64,000 bases of DNA from Winogradskyella vincentii (GTDB taxonomy: Bacteria > Bacteroidota > Bacteroidia > Flavobacteriales > Flavobacteriaceae), in contig NZ_JAIUJS010000002.1 of the NCBI RefSeq assembly GCF_020166345.1, positions 124,001-188,000 of the forward strand, read 5' to 3'. Under the pieces are notes generated by a model that had not been told where the DNA came from, made no database searches, and worked only from the letters and a program-made list of their open reading frames with translations. Each line of letters opens with the position of its first letter. Position 1 is the first letter of the stretch. Below are positions 47,842-56,308 of this stretch, one piece after another. The translations under genes were made by a program, and so were the position numbers.

Positions 47842-48864
47842 TTAAGTATTCGAAATTGTAGACATTACCTTTTCGACTACTTTTTTTACAGATACACTCC
47901 CTGAACAATCCTCATATTCCTTTGGATATTTATTCCCATATATTGAAGTTGGTATTAAAGAATACTGTTCTCTATCAGCCAGCAACATGTTAGATTCTGA
48001 CTGATTAAATGAAGCAAAACCAGCAAATGGATGTGTAACTCCCCAAATGGTTATAACCTTAATACCAAACATCGCAGCCAAATGTGCATTTCCTGAATCC
48101 ATAGAAAGCATCACATCTAAATTAGATATTAAATTGAGCTCCTCCATAAATGATAATTTCCCAGCAACAGAAACAACATTTTCATATTTAGCAGATATCT
48201 CATTTAGTATTTGAATTTCATTTTTCCCTCCTCCAAATAAAAAAACTTGATTTTGCTTGGAAAGTTGTTCTATGACTTTCTCCATTTTATCCAAAGGATA
48301 CATTTTACCCTTGTGTGCTGCAAAAGGTGCAATTCCAACCATTGAATAATCTTGCCTTACCTGTTCTGAAATTTCCTTTGGTATTATTCGTTTCGAGGGA
48401 AACTTTGGCTTAGCTAAATCAATTGGATAACCTAACTTTTCAAACACATCAGCATATCTCTGGTGTGTAGTTTTTATCTGTTTAAATATTTTGCCAGCTA
48501 TTAATGCTTTCTTTTCAGCCCTGCCTTTATCTATTTGTTCAACTTTTTTACCAGCAAAAAAGAACTTAAGGATTTTACTGCGTAATACATTGTGTAAATC
48601 AGCAACTGCATCAAAACCTAGTAGCTTTAACTCTTTAGATAATTTATATAACCCCAAAAGGCCCTTGTGACGCACTTTTAAATCAGCGGAAAAAACTTCA
48701 ACATTATTTAGCCCTTCAAATAGAGGTTTAAAAAAACCTCTGGTTAAGACTGTAACTTTTAACTGTGGATATTTTTCAGTGAGAGCCCTAAGAACTGGAA
48801 CAGTCATAGCTACATCTCCCATAGCCGAAAACCTTATAAGAATTATGTGTTCTGGTTTTGGCAT
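47842..48864 (-). CDS. Glycosyltransferase family 9 (heptosyltransferase-like)
   Basis: This 340-residue protein starts with ILIRFSAMGDVAMTVPVLRALTEKYP and has IGIAPFAAHKGKMYP and LSMDSGNAHLAAMFGIKVITIWGVTHP. These are the N-terminal and C-terminal GT9 marks. It likely adds a heptose or related sugar to LPS core or another glycan. Its stop codon directly abuts the preceding convergent gene. It is followed upstream on the same strand by DUF4254. Confidence 0.9.
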   Translation of the reverse strand: MPKPEHIILIRFSAMGDVAMTVPVLRALTEKYPQLKVTVLTRGFFKPLFEGLNNVEVFSADLKVRHKGLLGLYKLSKELKLLGFDAVADLHNVLRSKILKFFFAGKKVEQIDKGRAEKKALIAGKIFKQIKTTHQRYADVFEKLGYPIDLAKPKFPSKRIIPKEISEQVRQDYSMVGIAPFAAHKGKMYPLDKMEKVIEQLSKQNQVFLFGGGKNEIQILNEISAKYENVVSVAGKLSFMEELNLISNLDVMLSMDSGNAHLAAMFGIKVITIWGVTHPFAGFASFNQSESNMLLADREQYSLIPTSIYGNKYPKEYEDCSGSVSVKKVVEKVMSTISNT

Positions 48865-48895
48865 ATTTGTATTACATGCAGTTGTAGTCGAGATA

Positions 48896-49504
48896 TTATT
48901 TCTGGCCTCTTAAAACAGGATTAAGCTCATCGTCATTGTACATTTTCATTTGCTTGTAAACTTTCATGTACTTATCTCCGTTGGCAATGTCTGTAAGTAA
49001 ATCGTCAATGGCCTTACTCAAATCGACTCTTTGTTCTAACAAAACATTTAATTTTTTCTCACAAGCCTCCTTGTGTGCCTCACTCGCATCTTCTCTAATA
49101 GTTTCTAAATGCATGTGATAAATTTTTAATGCAAGAATCGATAACCTGTCTATGGCCCACGCAGGACTTTCAGAATTTATTTTAGCATATGGCTTTACTT
49201 CAACATCATTAAACTTTTCCAAGAAGTAACTATCAATATACTCAACAGTATCGGTTCTATCCTGGTTAGATGCATCAATTTTTCGTTTTAATTCTAATGC
49301 GGAAACAGGATCTATATTCGGATCTCTAATGATATCTTCATATGCCCATTGCACGGTATCAATCCAACTTTTTCTATATAATAGGTGTGAAATTAAATCT
49401 TCATTTCTATCATATTTGTTAGTAAATGGCTGGTCTACAGTGTTTAAAACCTTGTAAGTTTTAATTACATCTTTAAAAATAGCATTAGCTTTATCTGAAA
49501 ACAT
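48896..49504 (-). CDS. DUF4254 protein
   Basis: This 202-residue helical protein has SHLLYRKSWIDTVQWAYEDIIRDPNIDP and WAIDRLSILALKIYHMHLE, which I associate with DUF4254. I chose ATG at 49504 (MFSDKANAIFKD) because a TATATTTG promoter box (49528-49535) lies between the longer start candidates (49558, 49588) and this one. Often beside GT9 genes in flavobacteria; role unknown. Confidence 0.85.
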   Translation of the reverse strand: MFSDKANAIFKDVIKTYKVLNTVDQPFTNKYDRNEDLISHLLYRKSWIDTVQWAYEDIIRDPNIDPVSALELKRKIDASNQDRTDTVEYIDSYFLEKFNDVEVKPYAKINSESPAWAIDRLSILALKIYHMHLETIREDASEAHKEACEKKLNVLLEQRVDLSKAIDDLLTDIANGDKYMKVYKQMKMYNDDELNPVLRGQK

Positions 49505-49527
49505 ATCTGTACTAATATTTGGATATG

Positions 49528-49535
49528 CAAATATA
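49528..49535 (-). promoter_or_regulatory. Probable -7 box of the DUF4254-GT9 pair
   Basis: TATATTTG fits TAnnTTTG. It decides the start of the DUF4254 gene by lying inside the longer reading. Confidence 0.5.
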
Positions 49536-49576
49536 GTTTGAATTATTAACTTAGCCATTACTGAAACAGTCTTAAA

Positions 49577-50236
49577 ATGCAAATACACAATCTCTCCGAA
49601 ACCCCTTCATTGTTAAATACTTTCATGTCTGAAATAAGAGATAAAAATATCCAAAAGGACAGTATGAGGTTTAGGAGAAATATTGAGCGTATTGGAGAAA
49701 TACTAGCCTATGAATTAAGCAAAGTTTTAAACTTTTCTCCTCAAAAAACAGAAACCCCTCTGGGAATTTCAAAAGAATATTTATACTCAAACGACATTGT
49801 CATTTGCTCTATTTTGAGAGCGGGATTACCACTTCACAGTGGGTTGTTGAATTATTTTGATAATGCAGAAAATGCTTTTATTTCAGCTTATAGAAAACAC
49901 AACGACGTTACTCATGATTTTGAAATCATTATTGAATATTTAACTTGCCCAGACTTAGAGGGTAAAACATTGTTAGTTGCAGATCCCATGTTAGCCACAG
50001 GTCAATCAATTTATGCCACTTTAGAAGCTCTTAAACCTTTTGGGACACCAAAGGAAACTCATATAATAAGCGTGATTGGTGCTAAAGATGGAGTGGCTTA
50101 TGTTGATAGCAAAGTGGATAACGATATTCATCTTTGGATTGCGTCTATAGATGAAGATCTAAATGAAAAAGGATATATCATACCTGGTTTAGGTGATGCA
50201 GGTGATTTGGCCTTTGGCAGTAAATTACAGAATTAA
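49577..50236 (+). CDS. upp: Uracil phosphoribosyltransferase
   Basis: This 219-residue UPRTase has LRAGLPLHSG and the PRPP-binding loop LVADPMLATGQS. It makes UMP from uracil and PRPP for pyrimidine salvage. It starts with ATG at 49577 and its last 12 bases overlap the convergent DUF6427 gene. Length is normal. Confidence 0.94.
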   Translation: MQIHNLSETPSLLNTFMSEIRDKNIQKDSMRFRRNIERIGEILAYELSKVLNFSPQKTETPLGISKEYLYSNDIVICSILRAGLPLHSGLLNYFDNAENAFISAYRKHNDVTHDFEIIIEYLTCPDLEGKTLLVADPMLATGQSIYATLEALKPFGTPKETHIISVIGAKDGVAYVDSKVDNDIHLWIASIDEDLNEKGYIIPGLGDAGDLAFGSKLQN

Positions 50237-51142
50237 ACCAATTATTGGTGTAGCTATTAAAGCACCAACAAAAACTTCCTTAAACCACTTTTCTGATATG
50301 GCCTCAATGTAATTACCTAAAATAATTGAAAACGGTGCCAACAAGAAAATAAATTCGCTACCATTTTTAGTGGGTGAAATTATACTTATTAAGATTGCAA
50401 TTATCGAAGCCCAAGCAATGAGATAGAAGGATGGTCTGTTTTTTTTATTCTTCTCAGATAATGACCTAAAATAGTAAATAACTGTCCAAACAAAAGAAGT
50501 AAACAAAACAGTTAGCTTCAAAATGTACTCACTACTATTGTATGCCGTATAATCTAAACTCGCGAAGCGTTCAAAATTTGATGGTCTTATAAACACATCG
50601 TATAATATGATATTGTACATCGATAAAAACATAGCGACAGTGGCTATGCCAACAAATGGGATGATAATATTCTTTAAGTCATTTTGAGAATAATAAATTA
50701 ACGCTACAATAATAATTGCAAAAAACAATATTGCCCAGAAATAAAAAAGTGTAGCAAGTGCTATCCAGAATGACGCATCAAATAATTTCTTTTTAATACT
50801 TTTCTTTGAGCTTAAACTAATTATTCTTCTCAAAGCAAAAACAATAAAAAGGTTAGCAAGTAGTAAATCCATATTGTTTAATATGTTTGGGAACAATGCA
50901 AGTAAGATCCCAAAAGCCATAATAGCATAACTATTTCTCTGTGTGAGGTTGTTTTTAGAAACAATGAAATCCACTAAAAAAACTAAAAAAACAATCAGAA
51001 GTAATTTAGATAGTATTTTTAAAATGCTCTCTGTGAAATTAAAAAGAGTGTTAAAATTTGCAATCACAAAAACCGTTATTACGAATACTAGGACTAGAAT
51101 AAAATTTATAGGCTTAGATTTATTAAAAACACTTGTAATCAT
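50225..51142 (-). CDS. Polytopic membrane protein, DUF6427-like
   Basis: This 305-residue protein has about eight to ten membrane helices (for example INFILVLVFVITVFVIANFNTLF and SFWIALATLFYFWAILFFAIIIVALIYY). It resembles DUF6427 proteins, which in flavobacteria lie next to upp. Function unknown. It is divergent from the DUF6341-like gene. Confidence 0.82.
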   Translation of the reverse strand: MITSVFNKSKPINFILVLVFVITVFVIANFNTLFNFTESILKILSKLLLIVFLVFLVDFIVSKNNLTQRNSYAIMAFGILLALFPNILNNMDLLLANLFIVFALRRIISLSSKKSIKKKLFDASFWIALATLFYFWAILFFAIIIVALIYYSQNDLKNIIIPFVGIATVAMFLSMYNIILYDVFIRPSNFERFASLDYTAYNSSEYILKLTVLFTSFVWTVIYYFRSLSEKNKKNRPSFYLIAWASIIAILISIISPTKNGSEFIFLLAPFSIILGNYIEAISEKWFKEVFVGALIATPIIGLIL

Positions 51143-51162
51143 TAACTCTTTTTGTATTTTTG
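51133..51162 (+). promoter_or_regulatory. Promoter of the DUF6341-like gene (TTG-N19-TATTTTTG)
   Basis: TTG at 51133-51135 and TATTTTTG at 51155-51162 with a 19-base spacer, 20 bases before the ATG. Confidence 0.72.
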
Positions 51163-51182
51163 CTTCGTAAATTTAAAAAGTT

Positions 51183-51410
51183 ATGAAGGATTTCTTTTAC
51201 GGAATAGAAGATTTATTTGTCAATGTACTATTTGCTCCATTTGATGCGTTAAGAGCATTAGAACTAGAAAGCTGGTTCTCTGCGAATATAATTTCTTGGA
51301 TATTTTCAATTATTGGCTTAGTTGCTTTTGTGTATTGGATGATGCAATTAGCTAAATACAATAGTAATAACGAGGAAGATAAAAGTGTAACTGCGCACTC
51401 TTATTTATAA
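51183..51410 (+). CDS. Small membrane protein, DUF6341-like
   Basis: This 75-residue protein has an amphipathic N-terminus (MKDFFYGIEDLFVNVLFAPFDALR) and one TM helix (WIFSIIGLVAFVYWMMQLA). It resembles the DUF6341 proteins that sit with DUF6427 and upp. Its 3' end overlaps purD by six bases. Function unknown. Confidence 0.82.
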   Translation: MKDFFYGIEDLFVNVLFAPFDALRALELESWFSANIISWIFSIIGLVAFVYWMMQLAKYNSNNEEDKSVTAHSYL

Positions 51411-52676
51411 ATCGAATCCAATATCCTTACGATAATTCATCTTATCAAAACATAATTTTTTTATGCTTTGGTAAGATTTTTTTACGGCGTCTTGATACGT
51501 ATTTCCAAATGAAGTTACTGCCATAACCCGACCACCTGAAGTTACTATTTTACCATCCGATTCTTTTGCACCTGCATGAAAGACTAATGAGTCTTTTACA
51601 TTTTCTAGACCAAAAATTTCTTTACCTTTTTCGTAGGCTTCAGGATATCCACCGGATACTAACATTACAGTTGTTGCCGCTCTTTCATCAATATCTAATT
51701 CAATATCTGAAAGGGTTTGCTTTGAAATCGCGTCGAATATCTTAACCAAATCTGTCTTTAACCTTGGCAAAACAACTTCTGTCTCCGGATCACCCATTCT
51801 GACATTATACTCAATTACTTTAGGTTCATCTCCAACTTTTATCAATCCAATAAATATAAATCCTTTGTAAGGTAATTTATCTTTTGCAAGCCCATCAACA
51901 GTTGGTTTTACAATCCTATCTTCAATCTTTTTGAGAAAGTCTTCTGTAGCAAATGGTACTGGTGAAATTGCGCCCATTCCGCCAGTGTTTAAACCTGTAT
52001 CTCCTTCGCCAATGCGTTTATAATCCTTTGCAGTTGGTAGTATTTTATAATCTTTACCATCAGTAAGCACAAAACAACTCAGTTCTATTCCGTCAAGAAA
52101 TTCTTCTATAACAACTTTGGTGCTTGCATCACCAAATTTAGCATCCACAAGCATTTGCTTTAATTCTAATTTGGCCTCATCCAAATCATCAAGAATTAAT
52201 ACACCTTTGCCAGCAGCTAAACCATCTGCTTTTAAAACGTATGGAGGATTTAATGTTTCTAGAAATTTATATCCATCTTCTACATTATCCTTTGTGAAAC
52301 TCTCATATGCTGCCGTGGGTATATTATGCCTCATCATAAATTCCTTAGCAAATTCTTTACTACCCTCTAATTCAGCAGCCGCTTTTTGTGGCCCAATAAC
52401 ACTAACATGCTTCAATTGTGCATCATTTATAAAGAAATCGTGAACGCCATGCACTAATGGATCTTCAGGGCCAACTACTACCAATTTCACATCGTGCTTT
52501 AGCACCTCATCCTTAATGGCTTCAAAATCTGTAACTCCAATATTCAAATTTGTAGCCACAGTGGATGTTCCTGAATTGCCAGGTGCAACAAATAAATTGT
52601 CGCAATGATCACTTTGAGCTATTTTCCATGCGAATGTATGCTCTCTTCCTCCCGAACCAAGTACTAAAATATTCAT
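51405..52676 (-). CDS. purD: Phosphoribosylamine-glycine ligase
   Basis: This ATP-grasp enzyme of purine synthesis begins MNILVLGSGGREH at ATG 52676 (423 residues). The longer reading from 52697 adds seven non-family residues. Key features are VVGPEDPLVHG, KADGLAAGKGV, GGMGAISPVP and NVRMGDPETEVVLPRL. It makes glycinamide ribonucleotide from phosphoribosylamine, glycine and ATP. A TATTTTTG box is 19 bases before the start. Confidence 0.97.
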   Translation of the reverse strand: MNILVLGSGGREHTFAWKIAQSDHCDNLFVAPGNSGTSTVATNLNIGVTDFEAIKDEVLKHDVKLVVVGPEDPLVHGVHDFFINDAQLKHVSVIGPQKAAAELEGSKEFAKEFMMRHNIPTAAYESFTKDNVEDGYKFLETLNPPYVLKADGLAAGKGVLILDDLDEAKLELKQMLVDAKFGDASTKVVIEEFLDGIELSCFVLTDGKDYKILPTAKDYKRIGEGDTGLNTGGMGAISPVPFATEDFLKKIEDRIVKPTVDGLAKDKLPYKGFIFIGLIKVGDEPKVIEYNVRMGDPETEVVLPRLKTDLVKIFDAISKQTLSDIELDIDERAATTVMLVSGGYPEAYEKGKEIFGLENVKDSLVFHAGAKESDGKIVTSGGRVMAVTSFGNTYQDAVKKSYQSIKKLCFDKMNYRKDIGFDL

Positions 52677-52694
52677 GCTGAAATTTTGTTTGGG

Positions 52695-52702
52695 CAAAAA
52701 TA
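52695..52702 (-). promoter_or_regulatory. Probable purD -7 box
   Basis: TATTTTTG on the minus strand, 18 bases before the ATG. A TTG lies 21 bases further upstream, slightly longer than the usual 19. Confidence 0.45.
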
Positions 52703-52761
52703 ATTGGTTTTAAGATTAAAAAACAATTAATTTACATAAACCTTAAACACCTGAAGGACAT

Positions 52762-54069
52762 TTGAGATTATTTGATATTTCTCTGAAATTAAATGGTTTT
52801 GAAATTGACAAAGCCAAAAAGGTTTTGGCTGAAATTCAAAAAAAATCAGACAGCGACTTTAAAACTTATGTCGATATCAAAAAACGGGAAATCCTAAAAC
52901 ATCATTTAGAGCATAATTCGTTTTATAAGGTATTTGGAAGGGATATCAATATTGAAGATTGGGCAACTGTGCCAATTATGACGAAGCGTCATTTGCAACA
53001 ACCTATTGAGAAAAGACTATCTCAAGGTTATACTCCTAAAAATGTATATCTTAATAAAACATCCGGAAGTTCTGGAGACCCATTCATTTTTGCGAAAGAC
53101 AAATGGTGTCATGCCATGACTTGGGCTGAGATAATAGATAGGTTCTCTTGGTACAACATTGATTTTAATAAGTCAAAACAAGCAAGGTTTTATGGGATTC
53201 CATTAGATAAGAGGGGATATTATAAAGAGCGTGTAAAAGATTTTTTTAGCAATCGATATCGATTCTCGATTTTTGATTTAAGCGATAATTCATTCGAGAA
53301 TACACTTAAAAAGTTTAAATCAACTTCATTTGAGTTTATTAATGGTTATACTAGCCCTATTGTTCAATTTGCAAAATTTTTAAAGAGAAAGGAGATTGTA
53401 TTAACAGATATATGCCCTAGTTTAAAGGTTTGTATTGTTACGTCTGAAATGTTGTTTGATATAGATAAAACTTTAATGGAAGCTCAATTTGGAATTCCTG
53501 TGGTAAACGAATATGGCGCATCCGAGCTTGATTTGATTGCATTTGAAAACCCAAAAGGTGATTGGGTTGTTAATACCGAAACAATTCTAGTTGAAATAGT
53601 TGATGCAGATGGAAATTTAGTGCCTCACGGAAAAGATGGTCGCGTAGTAATTACTTCATTTTATAATAAGGCACATCCTTTTATTAGATATGATATTGGT
53701 GATATAGGATCTTTGTCACAACAAAGTACAGAAAGGCAACCCGTCTTAGAAAAACTTACTGGTAGAACTAACGACATTGTAATTTTACCTAGTGGTAAAA
53801 AAGCTGCCGGATTAACATTTTACTATGTCACAAAAAGTGTAATTGAGAATGATGGTAATGTTATAGAGTTTATCATTGAACAATTAACAACAGACCATTT
53901 TATCATAAAATATCTGAGTAAAATTGAACTTACAAAAAATCAAAAAGAAAATATAAAAAACGAAATTGAACGTTATTTAGAACCTGGGCTTATTGTTGAT
54001 TTTGAAAAGGTCAGTAAGCTTCTACGCTCAAAAGCAGGGAAATTAAAACAATTCTCATCTAAGCTATAG
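52762..54069 (+). CDS. Adenylate-forming enzyme, CapK/PaaK-like
   Basis: This 435-residue protein has the ATP-binding loop KTSGSSGDPF, NEYGASELDLIAFE and RYDIGDIG, matching the phenylacetate-CoA ligase (PaaK) superfamily branch that includes CapK proteins of capsule clusters. It starts with TTG at 52762, behind AAGGA; no in-frame ATG lies between this codon and the upstream stop. In a polysaccharide cluster it may activate an acyl or amino-acid group for transfer to a sugar. The substrate is unknown. Confidence 0.82.
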   Translation: MRLFDISLKLNGFEIDKAKKVLAEIQKKSDSDFKTYVDIKKREILKHHLEHNSFYKVFGRDINIEDWATVPIMTKRHLQQPIEKRLSQGYTPKNVYLNKTSGSSGDPFIFAKDKWCHAMTWAEIIDRFSWYNIDFNKSKQARFYGIPLDKRGYYKERVKDFFSNRYRFSIFDLSDNSFENTLKKFKSTSFEFINGYTSPIVQFAKFLKRKEIVLTDICPSLKVCIVTSEMLFDIDKTLMEAQFGIPVVNEYGASELDLIAFENPKGDWVVNTETILVEIVDADGNLVPHGKDGRVVITSFYNKAHPFIRYDIGDIGSLSQQSTERQPVLEKLTGRTNDIVILPSGKKAAGLTFYYVTKSVIENDGNVIEFIIEQLTTDHFIIKYLSKIELTKNQKENIKNEIERYLEPGLIVDFEKVSKLLRSKAGKLKQFSSKL

Positions 54070-54832
54070 ATTTAATCAGTCTAGATTTTACAAAGAAGTG
54101 CTCATAGAAAAACAACAATAAATAAAAACATGATTTTACAAAATTGAATCTCAAGCCTTTTCTGTAAACATTAAAATTATGTTTTATTAAATTCACTTTA
54201 TTCGACGAAAGCGAATTGTCTGATTTTCTATAATACGCGATAGTCTCTGAAATACCATGAGCCGGTTTTTGACTTCTTTTTAAAGCTTCAATCCACAATA
54301 ACCAATCTTGTCTTTTTTTTAAATCCTTAGTGTAAATTTTACCTAGGTTTTTACAGTTATAGATACCTGTAAGATTACCAATGTAATTAGCTTTGAGTAG
54401 CTTATTATAAGTTAAAACTGGTAATGTGTGGACTTTAATATTTAGAGGATTGCTTTTTGAATCTACCATCTCATAACTACCAAAACATACGTCTATATTT
54501 TTCTCGTTTAATGCCTGTATTTGAATTTCTAGTTTGGTTTTGTGCCATAAATCATCTGCATCTAAAAAAGCAATATATTCCCCTTTTGCCATTTTAGACC
54601 CATAGTTTCTTGCTTCAGCCGCGCCCTTATTTGAAGAAAATTCAGAATATTTAATTCGCTCGTCTTGCTCCACAAACTTTTTGACAAGATTAGAACTATT
54701 ATCAGACGAAGCGTCGTTTACCAATAACAGCTCCCAATTAGTGTAGGTTTGATTTAAAACACTTTGAATGGTTTCTTCAATGACCTTCTCCTTATTAAAT
54801 ATTGGAGTCACTATTGAGACAAGCTGATCCAT
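54059..54832 (-). CDS. Glycosyltransferase family 2
   Basis: This 257-residue GT-A enzyme starts VSIVTPIFNKEKVIEETIQSVLNQTYTNWELLLVND and has GAAEARNYG and FLDADDLWH (the DxD motif). It adds a sugar from an NDP-sugar in the cytoplasm during surface polysaccharide assembly. Its end overlaps the convergent CapK-like gene by 11 bases. Confidence 0.92.
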   Translation of the reverse strand: MDQLVSIVTPIFNKEKVIEETIQSVLNQTYTNWELLLVNDASSDNSSNLVKKFVEQDERIKYSEFSSNKGAAEARNYGSKMAKGEYIAFLDADDLWHKTKLEIQIQALNEKNIDVCFGSYEMVDSKSNPLNIKVHTLPVLTYNKLLKANYIGNLTGIYNCKNLGKIYTKDLKKRQDWLLWIEALKRSQKPAHGISETIAYYRKSDNSLSSNKVNLIKHNFNVYRKGLRFNFVKSCFYLLLFFYEHFFVKSRLIKSIA

Positions 54833-54842
54833 TTATACCTTC

Positions 54843-56252
54843 TTAATAAGCCTTTTCATCGCCTTTTATAATATTGAGGATTGTTTGAATAATTATTTTG
54901 ATGTCTAATAATAAAGTCCAGTTCTCAATATAGAAAATATCATATTTGATTCTATTAACAATATCTTTATCTAACTTGATTTCTCCTCTATAACCCTTTA
55001 TTTGTGCTAATCCGGTAATGCCTGGTTTAACATTGTGTCTAAAAATGAAATTGTATTTGTTGATTTTTTTAGAATAGTTCTCCGTATATGACAGCATGTG
55101 AGGTCTAGGGCCCACTACACTCATATCCCCTAAAAATACATTAATAAACTGAGGCAATTCGTCCAAACTGGTTTTTCTCAGAAATTTACCAATCTTTGTT
55201 ACTCTTGAATCACTTTCTTTAACATAAGTGCCCTCAATCTCTTCAGTAATTTTCATTGATCTGTATTTATAACAATTAAAGACTCTATAATTTATACCTG
55301 TTCGTTGATGTTTATAGTATAAAGGGCCTTTTGATTCTAATTTTATTAAAATAAATAAGATTACAGATAACCAAGAAAGAACAAGAACAATAACAAGTAG
55401 CGAAAAAATAATATCAAATAGTCTTTTTATTGCCTTATTTATGTCATCATTTAATGCAACACCTTGTATTGTTAAGACCGGAATGTAATTATAATAGTCT
55501 GTTTTTAACCTTTTGGTAAAGAGCTTATTTGTATTGGGTATAAACTTGATATTACAATGTTTCAGATTAGCTAATCTAACATATTCATTAATCTCTTTTT
55601 CACTTAGTTCGTCTATTGCACAATAAATTTCATCTACATAGTCATTGTTTTCTAAAAAATTAAAACTGTCATTTATATTTCCTTTAGATTCTTCCCCACC
55701 TGAATTATTAAAAACCCCAATTATATTATAGCCCAGTTCCTTTTGTTTTGTAAATATTTTTTTTAATTCCACAACTGACTCCCCACTACCAATTACCATA
55801 ATATTTCTGAGATTACCTTTAAAATAAACTCTAATTGATTTAAGGGTATAATAACTTAAAAGCTTAATAGCCCCTATAAACAAAAAAACATGTAGTAAAT
55901 ATTTTAGAGTTACAAATGCCTCTATATCCACACTCCTGAATACCCCAACAAAAGCAAAAACAATTATTGCAAAAGCAATAAATTGCTTTATAATCAATGA
56001 CAATAATTTTAGTAAAGAAGTATATCTATATACCTTATAAAATTTTAACAAATACGATGAGAGCAACCACAACGTAATTGAATAGACTAGAAAAAGTAAA
56101 TTCTTATTGTTTAAAAAATCCGACTCGAAAAAGTATAGCCCTTGGTTGTTTAAATTAAGTAGTAAATACGCGGCCACATTAACAACTAAAAGATCATAAA
56201 TTATTAATACGGGTCTTAGAATCCATGAAAAACGCCCACGTATAAACTCCAT
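54843..56252 (-). CDS. Polyprenyl glycosylphosphotransferase, WcaJ/WbaP-like (copy 1)
   Basis: This 469-residue protein has four to five N-terminal membrane helices, a CoA-binding-like domain (NIMVIGSGESVVELKKIF) and a C-terminal sugar-transferase domain. That domain has KRLFDIIFSL, YKYRSM, the conserved KTSLDELPQFINVFLGDMSVVGPRP and GLAQIKGYRG. It transfers the first sugar-phosphate to undecaprenyl phosphate, starting each repeat unit. A paralog lies immediately upstream. Confidence 0.93.
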   Translation of the reverse strand: MEFIRGRFSWILRPVLIIYDLLVVNVAAYLLLNLNNQGLYFFESDFLNNKNLLFLVYSITLWLLSSYLLKFYKVYRYTSLLKLLSLIIKQFIAFAIIVFAFVGVFRSVDIEAFVTLKYLLHVFLFIGAIKLLSYYTLKSIRVYFKGNLRNIMVIGSGESVVELKKIFTKQKELGYNIIGVFNNSGGEESKGNINDSFNFLENNDYVDEIYCAIDELSEKEINEYVRLANLKHCNIKFIPNTNKLFTKRLKTDYYNYIPVLTIQGVALNDDINKAIKRLFDIIFSLLVIVLVLSWLSVILFILIKLESKGPLYYKHQRTGINYRVFNCYKYRSMKITEEIEGTYVKESDSRVTKIGKFLRKTSLDELPQFINVFLGDMSVVGPRPHMLSYTENYSKKINKYNFIFRHNVKPGITGLAQIKGYRGEIKLDKDIVNRIKYDIFYIENWTLLLDIKIIIQTILNIIKGDEKAY

Positions 56253-56308
56253 TTAGACAATTAGTTTACTTTATCTGAGAGGTGTAAATTCTGCTCCTCT
56301 TTAAATTA

